The notes under the pieces are model-generated. The model was not told the DNA's origin. It worked only from the letters and a program-made list of their open reading frames with translations, and did not search any database. Positions 16,358-21,817 of a stretch of 24,493 bases of DNA are shown here, one piece after another. The number at the start of each line of letters is the position of its first letter. Positions within the stretch are counted from its first letter, which is position 1. The stretch is taken from assembly GCA_049613665.1 (NCBI GenBank), contig JBMZCV010000064.1:1-24493 (forward strand). Reading direction: 5' to 3'. Source of the DNA: JBMZCV01 sp049613665. Its GTDB lineage: Bacteria; Bacteroidota; Bacteroidia; Chitinophagales; UBA2359. The translations under genes were made by a program, and so were the position numbers.

Positions 16358-16720
16358 CTAACGCATTTTTTCAATTTGCTGTTTAGAAACAATAATTTTT
16401 TTCGGTGGTTCTGTCAATGCTTCTAAGCCTTGGTCTTTCACCAATTTCGCAATTTCAGATTGTTTGTTTCTAATTTCCAATTGTGATTTTACACTTTTAT
16501 ATTCCCATTTCAGCTCTCGCAGTTGTCTATTTGTTTTGTTGAGCTGACGCATATTTTTTTCGGCATATCTTGTATTTCCAATATAGATAATAGCAATCAA
16601 TGACAAAAACAGCAAAAAGCGAACATTGTCAATAAAAAAGTTTTTTTCAAACTCTTCACTATTAAATGCTTGCCCTAATCGGTTTTTCAATAATTCTGAT
16701 ACACTTTTTTTTTTAGCCAT
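16358..16720 (-). CDS. ftsL: Cell division protein FtsL-like
   Basis: Small bitopic division protein expected to form a coiled-coil complex with FtsQ (and FtsB elsewhere) and to activate FtsW/FtsI. The 120 residues have a charged cytoplasmic start (MAKKKSVSELLKNRLG), one membrane segment at about 29-48 (VRFLLFLSLIAIIYIGNTRY) and a periplasmic coiled coil (about 52-95; LNKTNRQLRELKWEYKSVKSQLE). Sequence similarity across FtsL proteins is weak, so the call rests on topology, size and position between rsmH and ftsI. The ATG at 16720 is the only reasonable start. A 235-bp non-coding gap lies upstream and 165 bp downstream. Confidence 0.85.
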   Translation of the reverse strand: MAKKKSVSELLKNRLGQAFNSEEFEKNFFIDNVRFLLFLSLIAIIYIGNTRYAEKNMRQLNKTNRQLRELKWEYKSVKSQLEIRNKQSEIAKLVKDQGLEALTEPPKKIIVSKQQIEKMR

Positions 16721-16955
16721 AACTACTTATAGTAATTTTCAATGTAATTGCGTATAAAGTCTTGATTATCAAGGAGTTAGAATAAAACATAAGCTTAACA
16801 ACTATCTCTTATCTTTTTAACCTGAATTAGTACCTTAACAAAGCTTTTTTCGATTTTTTTATATCAAAAACATTGAAATGTAAACTTGAAGATTAAGCAC
16901 ATAAGTTGCTGATTATCAATAATTTAACGCATTTTTTTATAAAAGCAATGCCTAT

Positions 16956-17858
16956 TTATTTTTTTTCAGCAATACGCATTTTCGCACTACTTGCTTTTGA
17001 ATTTCTTTTTGTTTCTTTTGTGGTTGGCAAAATCACTTTTTTAGAAATAATTTTAAAGACAGGCTTTGCATTTCCATATAAAAAACGCTCTTCTTCAGCT
17101 TGCTTTTCAGTTGCATTTTTCATATAGTTTTTCACGATTCGGTCTTCGATAGAATGATAGCTAATGACGACTAAACGACCTTTTTTATTTAAAATTTCGG
17201 CACTTTGTTCTAGCAACTCTCGCAAGGCTTGCATTTCGCCATTTACTTCTATTCGTATGGCCTGAAACAACTGTGCATAAAATTTGTGTTCATAGCCTTT
17301 GACATGATTTTGTACCACATTTTTCAAATCGCCTGTCGTATTTATCGCTCCCAACTTTCTGGCTGTGACGATTGCAGTAGCCAATTGAAACGAATTTGGC
17401 AAGTCGCTATATTGCTTAAACATATCAATAAGTTGCTGTTTCGTATATCTATTCAGCACCTGATGAGCCGTCGTTTCGCCTTGCTGATTCATACGCATAT
17501 CTAGTTTTTCATTGTCGAAACGAATAGAAAAACCACGCTCTGGCGTATTGAATTGATGCCACGAAACGCCCAAATCTGCTAAAATACCATCTACTTTTCG
17601 CACACCATGTAGGCGAAGGTAGCGTTTGATATGCCGAAAGTTTTGAGCAATAAACACTAATTTGTCGTCTTGCAAAAGATTATTTTGAGCATCAATATCT
17701 TGGTCAAAAGCATAGAGTTTCCCTTTTTTGAGCTTGGCTAAAATAACTTTTGAGTGTCCGCCACCGCCAAAAGTGACATCTACATAAATGCCGTCTTCTT
17801 TAATATTTAAACCGTCTATCGACTCTTGTAGCAAAACGGGTTCGTGATATTGACTCAT
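16956..17858 (-). CDS. rsmH: 16S rRNA (cytosine-1402 N4)-methyltransferase RsmH
   Basis: SAM-dependent methyltransferase (formerly MraW) that methylates N4 of C1402 in the 16S rRNA decoding centre. It has the N-terminal HEPVLLQESIDGL (5-17), the SAM-binding VDVTFGGGGHSKVIL (26-40), the LADLGVSWHQFNTPERGFS segment (about 94-112), and the C-terminal VVISYHSIEDRIVKNYM. At 300 residues it has normal length. ATG at 17858. It is the usual second gene of dcw clusters, after mraZ, here with 219 bp between them. The function is established in the family; nothing is unusual. Confidence 0.98.
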   Translation of the reverse strand: MSQYHEPVLLQESIDGLNIKEDGIYVDVTFGGGGHSKVILAKLKKGKLYAFDQDIDAQNNLLQDDKLVFIAQNFRHIKRYLRLHGVRKVDGILADLGVSWHQFNTPERGFSIRFDNEKLDMRMNQQGETTAHQVLNRYTKQQLIDMFKQYSDLPNSFQLATAIVTARKLGAINTTGDLKNVVQNHVKGYEHKFYAQLFQAIRIEVNGEMQALRELLEQSAEILNKKGRLVVISYHSIEDRIVKNYMKNATEKQAEEERFLYGNAKPVFKIISKKVILPTTKETKRNSKASSAKMRIAEKK

Positions 17859-18024
17859 ATTTTTTGTACTAAAATTGTTTTTTTAGGTGGATATAAAACT
17901 ATCTCTACTGAGCATTTATTAAATATTTTTTTTTCAAAAAAATGACACTTTTTGTTACAAATATTTATTGATGATAATATTAGAAGGAGTATAAATCTAA
18001 AAAGCTATTGGCTGTCGTATTTTT

Positions 18025-18041
18025 AGAAATATGTCATTTCT
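18025..18041. repeat. AGAAAT-N5-ATTTCT motif, copy 3
   Basis: AGAAATATGTCATTTCT lies in the mraZ-rsmH gap. It is the same as copy 2 (13739-13755) apart from one base and is the reverse complement of copy 1. The gap also has single AAAAAGTG motifs at 17952-17945 (minus) and 18050-18057 (plus), resembling single units of the putative MraZ operator. Confidence 0.4.
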
Positions 18042-18077
18042 CACATTAAAAAAAGTGAACGAAATTTAGTTTAAATA

Positions 18078-18557
18078 TTAATTCAATAAACTATTGATAG
18101 TTATCGCAGGTTTTTCGCCCATGACATCGTTGGCTAATTTTGAAAAATCTTCTGACGAAAAATCCATCAATTCTTCAAATGCCGTCGGATTCCAAAGCTC
18201 TATTCTATTTTGCTCTGGCAAACCTAACAGCAAAACTTCTTTACTCAAACTTGCATAAGACAACAAATCTTTTGGCAGTAGCAAACGATTTGTGCTATCA
18301 AGTGTTATTTCAGAAGCTCTAGCGAAAAAGCGATAAAACATGCGTTGTTTTCGGCCATATAAATTCAGTTTTTTCATTTCGCTCATCACTTTTTGCCATT
18401 CAGAAAGCGTGTATAACGTCAAACATTTTTCGATGCCTCTATTCAAAACAAAAGTGTGCGTATGGTTTTCTGGCAATTGTTTCAAGAAACGAGCAGGCAT
18501 TACTATTCTGCCTTTCGCATCTATCTTACCTTTTATTTCACCTAAAAAACCTGCCAT
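18078..18557 (-). CDS. mraZ: Transcriptional regulator MraZ
   Basis: DNA-binding protein, first gene of the dcw cluster. In E. coli and Mollicutes it forms a ring-shaped oligomer and binds direct repeats in its own promoter. It has two SpoVT/AbrB-like halves, each with the family motif: DAKGRIVMP (about residues 13-21) and DSTNRLLLP (about 87-95). The C-terminal extension gives a total of 159 residues, slightly above the usual 140-150. ATG at 18557 precedes the conserved GEIKGKIDAKGR start. About 145 bp upstream are three 10-bp repeats that I propose as its binding site. Confidence 0.96.
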   Translation of the reverse strand: MAGFLGEIKGKIDAKGRIVMPARFLKQLPENHTHTFVLNRGIEKCLTLYTLSEWQKVMSEMKKLNLYGRKQRMFYRFFARASEITLDSTNRLLLPKDLLSYASLSKEVLLLGLPEQNRIELWNPTAFEELMDFSSEDFSKLANDVMGEKPAITINSLLN

Positions 18558-18658
18558 ATTTTGACTATTGACTTAAAAATTAAATCTTTTTGAATGCAAA
18601 GTAAACATTTAAGTTAGCTATGATAACTGCCTGATTTTCAGGCTTCTAGCTTTTACAA

Positions 18659-18691
18659 CAAATGTTTATATAATTGTGTTCAATACTCAAT
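18659..18691 (-). promoter_or_regulatory. Weak candidate promoter for mraZ and the dcw cluster
   Basis: On the minus strand ATTG (18691-18688) is followed after 21 nt by AACATTTG (18666-18659). That is 7 of 8 matches to TAnnTTTG, with an imperfect -33. It lies directly downstream of the triple repeat, where a regulated promoter would be expected. Transcription would start near 18653, leaving a leader of about 95 nt with the 18629-18643 hairpin. Confidence 0.3.
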
Positions 18692-18701
18692 TTGTAAAAA
18701 T

Positions 18702-18731
18702 ACCACTTTTTGACACTTTTTACCACTTTTT
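18702..18731 (-). promoter_or_regulatory. Putative MraZ operator: three 10-bp direct repeats AAAAAGTGKN
   Basis: On the minus strand three consecutive 10-mers, at 18731-18722, 18721-18712 and 18711-18702, all begin AAAAAGTG and then read GT, TC and GT. The exact 10-bp phasing puts all three on one face of the helix. MraZ is known to bind three or more direct repeats with 10-bp spacing upstream of mraZ: TGGGN5 in E. coli and AAAGTG[T/G]N3 in Mollicutes. These units fit the second form. That MraZ is the binding protein here is inference from position, spacing and motif. Confidence 0.7.
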
Positions 18732-18801
18732 GAGTAAAAAAATAAAAAAAATCTCATAAAAATAATTCTTTACTATTTTTTAACAGTTTTTTGTGACTTT
18801 G

Positions 18802-18833
18802 TTTGTTTCTCATTTCGCATCTATGTAGCTTTG
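18802..18833 (+). promoter_or_regulatory. rsmG promoter (TTTG, 20 nt, TAGCTTTG)
   Basis: TTTG at 18802-18805 and TAGCTTTG at 18826-18833 match the Bacteroidota -33/-7 consensus exactly, with 20 nt between them, the same geometry as the promoter at 257-288. The start of transcription near 18838-18841 excludes the longer rsmG frame (from 18803) and supports ATG at 18869. Confidence 0.7.
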
Positions 18834-18868
18834 CAAAAGACGAAAAACTAAAAAAAAACAGCTTCGGC

Positions 18869-19501
18869 ATGGAACATATACAGCGATATTTTACGGATTT
18901 GAGCGAAAAGCAAGTGAAACAACTCACTCAACTTGGCGAGTTTTATAAGGAATGGAATGTTAAGATAAATGTTATTTCGAGGAAAGATATTGAAAATGTC
19001 TATTGCAATCATATTTTACACGCTATGAGTATCGCAAAAGTCATTCAATTTAAGCCTTATACGCACATTCTCGACATCGGAACAGGTGGCGGATTGCCTG
19101 GCCTACCGTTGGCGATTTTGTTTCCTAAAGTGCGGTTTCATCTCGTGGATTCTATCAGAAAAAAGATTAGAGTAGTGCAAGCGGCTGTCGATGCTTTGGG
19201 CTTAGAAAATGTGGTAGCGGAACAAAAACGTGCAGAACAGTTGCAAGGTAGAAATTATGATTTTGTGACGTGTAGAGGTGTTGCGAAGCTAGAAAAGTTG
19301 AAGGTTTGGTCGAAAAACCTGATTAGTAAAGGCGACAATAATCATTATAACGAGTTGCCAAATGGCTTGCTGGCCTTGAAAGGTGGCGATTTGACGGAGG
19401 AAATAAAATCTGTGAAGCAAAAGGTAAAGGTGTTTCCACTTCGCAAAATGTTTGATTTGCCTTTTTATGAGGAGAAATATGTGTTGTTTTTGAGGTTGTA
19501 A
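18869..19501 (+). CDS. rsmG: 16S rRNA (guanine-527 N7)-methyltransferase RsmG
   Basis: SAM-dependent methyltransferase that modifies G527 of 16S rRNA; loss gives low-level streptomycin resistance in other bacteria. The 210 residues show an N-terminal helical part with FYKEWNVKINVISRKD (25-40), the SAM loop ILDIGTGGGLPGLPLAI (67-83), LVDSIRKKIRVVQ (92-104), and FVTCRGVAKLEKL. The frame is open from 18803, but I chose ATG at 18869. The promoter at 18802-18833 overlaps the longer version, and MEHIQRYF begins as RsmG proteins do. It is transcribed away from mraZ and stands alone. Confidence 0.95.
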   Translation: MEHIQRYFTDLSEKQVKQLTQLGEFYKEWNVKINVISRKDIENVYCNHILHAMSIAKVIQFKPYTHILDIGTGGGLPGLPLAILFPKVRFHLVDSIRKKIRVVQAAVDALGLENVVAEQKRAEQLQGRNYDFVTCRGVAKLEKLKVWSKNLISKGDNNHYNELPNGLLALKGGDLTEEIKSVKQKVKVFPLRKMFDLPFYEEKYVLFLRL

Positions 19502-19640
19502 AAAATATTTTTTGCCTAAAGAAAAAAACTTTAAAAGCAAAGATAACAATAAAGTCCCCTCCCTAAAAAATACTTTTGTTATAACATCTTTTGAGAGTGC
19601 GTTTTCATAGATAATTTTGTCTTTTTAGTCCTTTTCTCGA

Positions 19641-19675
19641 AGAACCCACCCCAACCCCTCCCAAGAGGGAACTTT
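19641..19675. repeat. C-rich dispersed-repeat-like segment
   Basis: AGAACCCACCCCAACCCCTC followed by CCAAGAGGGAACTTT stands out from the A/T-rich surroundings, and a related AAGTCCCCTCCCTAAAAAA lies just upstream (about 19549-19567). The pattern is of a kind I recall as dispersed between genes in Bacteroidota. A 5-bp stem (CCCTC/GAGGG) is possible. No function is visible. Confidence 0.35.
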
Positions 19676-19725
19676 CTTGTTACTTTTATTTAGAGTGCTT
19701 GTTTTATTTCCAAAAAATGGCCGTC

Positions 19726-19756
19726 AAAAAAAAAAGGTGCTTATTAAAAAGCACCT
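19726..19756 (-). terminator. Intrinsic terminator of the protease gene
   Basis: On the minus strand an 8-bp stem, AGGTGCTT (19756-19749) with AAGCACCT (19742-19735), encloses a 6-nt loop. It is followed at once by a run of ten T (19735-19726). It lies about 20 nt after the protease stop. On the plus strand there is no U-tract, so it serves the minus strand only. Confidence 0.85.
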
Positions 19757-19776
19757 CTATTAAGTTATTTAGTATC

Positions 19777-21591
19777 TTAAACCTCATCATCTAGCTGCAC
19801 ATAAGCATGATAAACGAACTCATCGGAAAGCTGCCACCATTTTTCGTTTGCCTTTTTTTGCACAAAAACCGTATCGCCATTCTGAACAGTTCGAGATATA
19901 TTGCTTGGATTATTTTCTACTTTCGGCTGCATTCTGATGTTCAATTTGTCGCCTTCTCCCAAATTCACAATCTTTGCTTTTCGCAGTATAACCTCCTCAT
20001 TATCAGTGACTTGTGGCTTTGGACTTACAAGAATAGGTTTAGGTGTAAATGACGAAACTGGTGTTTTCGTTTTTGTGGTTTTGCTAGGCATTGGAGGAAT
20101 AGTTTTTCCAGAAGCTGCCATTTGTACAGCCTTCAAAGCATTCACTCGGCCAAAGCCATAGCGTACCGAATAGCCACGAGCATCGTACTCACTTTCATGT
20201 CCGATTTTGTCGGCCGAATGTGCCAAAATGCTTTTTACCTCGCTGGCTGTCAGGTTTGGATTTGCCGACAACATCAATGCACAAACGCCAGCGACCAAAG
20301 GGGTAGCTGCCGAAGTGCCTTGAAAATGTGTGTAGTTTGCAAACTTGCCTGTGCTGTTCATAAAAGGCGAATACCAATGACTACCTGCCCAACTCGGACT
20401 CGGTGCGATAATCGGCCACGTTCCGCCTGGTGCTGTAACACATAGTTCTTCGCCCATGTTCGAATAGCCTGCATGAGTGTCTCGGCTTGTGCTTGCTCCT
20501 ACTGCAATAACATTTGGATGAGTAGCCAAAAAATTGAGGCGATACATGCCTTCATTTCCTGCTGCAATTAGAATAATTGTGCCTTTTCCGTTTCTTCCTT
20601 CGGTGGCTAATCGAGTGAGTTCGGCAGCGATATTTTGGTTCAAAGGATAATACGAATCGTCTCTTGTTTGTCCCCAGCTAAGGCTCAAAATATCTGTTCC
20701 TTTTGCGATACAATCATCAACAAGCTGTCTGAAAAAACTCCAAATAAAAGAATTGCCATGCCAAAGCATTAGTTTTGCATTCGGAGCAACGCCAATCGTT
20801 CCTGCACCATTATTTGCTGCTGCTGCAATACCTGCACAAGGCGTTCCGTGCTTATATTCTTGTGGCAAAGTTGGCGTTTGTCCCCAATAACTATAAGTAT
20901 CAACTATTTTGTTAGGAGCATTAAAATCTGGGTGGTAAATATCGAAGCCTCTATCGTTTACTGCAATTTTGACATTGCTGCTGCCATAATTTCTCAAAAA
21001 ATTCCATGCTTGCAAAACCTTTGCATCAGCATTTGCAGTCAGCTCAAAATCGGAGTGTTGCACATCAAGTTTTCCTTTGTTTTCCAAATGCCATTGGTGT
21101 GGAAATAAATCTTCTGATGGTCGCAAACTATAATGTTCTGGTTCTGTATCAAGGTCTATTTCTACATCTTCAATCTGTGGCAAAGCTTCTAAAGCGGCTG
21201 CAAAATCTACCGAATTTATGCCTGTTGCAACTTTTACAACCGTTCTAGTGTCGGAATAAGCTTTAATAAAAACTAAATTATTTGTTTCAATGATTTGTTT
21301 TTGTTGTTCAGCACTCGTTTCTTCGCCAAAAACAAGCAATAATTCACCGCTAGGAATAAACAATTTATTGCTTCCTTCTTTGCTGTAAATCGGCGTTTCA
21401 TCTATACCATCTGTCAAACTTCGTGTCGTTGTGCCATCTTCATTTCTCACAATTTTTCGGCCACCAATTACTGCTACAACATCAATATCTCTATCGTTCA
21501 AGCCTCTTGAAGTCGGCTTTACTTGATGGTTTTCTTTGCGTTGCAAGCTTATTTTTTGACCGTTAAAGGTAACATTTTTGTTGTTTTGCAT
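19777..21591 (-). CDS. Subtilisin-like serine protease (S8) with C-terminal SH3-like domain
   Basis: Peptidase of the subtilase family with an intact catalytic set: Asp213 in IAVNDRGFD, His248 in HGTPCAGIAAA, oxyanion Asn346 in AAGNEG and Ser427 in GTSAATPLVAGV. Before it, about residues 75-150 (KLFIPSGELLLVFGE...FAAALEALPQIEDVEID) look like an inhibitory propeptide. A Pro/Thr/Lys linker (about 497-527) leads to a bacterial SH3-like domain (about 537-600; NIRMQPK, WWQLSD). I see no signal peptide and no C-terminal sorting domain, so an intracellular location is plausible. I chose ATG at 21591. A GTG at 21666 would add 25 residues but lies in an inverted repeat. It follows the Roco-TIR gene on the same strand and may be co-transcribed with it. 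The substrate is unknown. Confidence 0.9.
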   Translation of the reverse strand: MQNNKNVTFNGQKISLQRKENHQVKPTSRGLNDRDIDVVAVIGGRKIVRNEDGTTTRSLTDGIDETPIYSKEGSNKLFIPSGELLLVFGEETSAEQQKQIIETNNLVFIKAYSDTRTVVKVATGINSVDFAAALEALPQIEDVEIDLDTEPEHYSLRPSEDLFPHQWHLENKGKLDVQHSDFELTANADAKVLQAWNFLRNYGSSNVKIAVNDRGFDIYHPDFNAPNKIVDTYSYWGQTPTLPQEYKHGTPCAGIAAAANNGAGTIGVAPNAKLMLWHGNSFIWSFFRQLVDDCIAKGTDILSLSWGQTRDDSYYPLNQNIAAELTRLATEGRNGKGTIILIAAGNEGMYRLNFLATHPNVIAVGASTSRDTHAGYSNMGEELCVTAPGGTWPIIAPSPSWAGSHWYSPFMNSTGKFANYTHFQGTSAATPLVAGVCALMLSANPNLTASEVKSILAHSADKIGHESEYDARGYSVRYGFGRVNALKAVQMAASGKTIPPMPSKTTKTKTPVSSFTPKPILVSPKPQVTDNEEVILRKAKIVNLGEGDKLNIRMQPKVENNPSNISRTVQNGDTVFVQKKANEKWWQLSDEFVYHAYVQLDDEV

Positions 21592-21629
21592 AGATTTTTT
21601 TTCTTTAAAAAATGGGATTGAAATTGATA

Positions 21630-21670
21630 CTAAGTGCCAAATCTTATTAAAAGTAATGCTTGGCACTTAA
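21630..21670. repeat. Inverted repeat TAAGTGCCAA...TTGGCACTTA (family R1, copy D)
   Basis: Perfect 10-bp arms at 21631-21640 and 21660-21669 enclose 19 bp. The minus-strand reading TTAAGTGCCAAGCA...TTTTAATAAGA closely follows copy C (16231-16288). It lies between the Roco gene and the protease ATG. No U-tract follows, so it is not an obvious terminator; a partial hairpin could still set different expression of the two genes. Confidence 0.6.
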
Positions 21671-21817
21671 AAAATAGAGAAATATCAAGGGATATAATAA
21701 AAAGACGCATAAATAGCTTGCATTCCTTAAAAAAAGAGCAGAAACTTTCAGTTATTTTTTTGTTAAAAAATCAGAGTTACACACCTACTCTTATAACATT
21801 TAAATCACAAATAATTC

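Larger units (their letters stand above)
18558..18868. other. 311-bp divergent regulatory region, mraZ / rsmG
   Basis: It separates divergent mraZ (minus) and rsmG (plus). It contains a small hairpin in the mraZ leader (GCCTGA-TTT-TCAGGC, 18629-18643), a weak minus-strand promoter (18659-18691), the triple 10-bp repeat (18702-18731), an A/T-rich stretch, and the exact rsmG promoter (18802-18833). No small gene is visible. Confidence 0.6.

Noticed and set aside
16839..16868. Possible ftsL promoter: minus-strand AAGCTTTG with TTTG 18 nt upstream
   Set aside because: One mismatch in the -7 element and short spacing; too common in A/T-rich DNA to call.
18803..18868. Longer N-terminus for rsmG
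   Set aside because: It starts with TTG inside the -33 element of the promoter, and the extra 22 residues do not resemble RsmG.
21592..21666. Longer N-terminus for the protease from GTG at 21666
   Set aside because: The start lies within an inverted repeat, and the added 25 residues form no recognisable signal peptide; ATG at 21591 is better.
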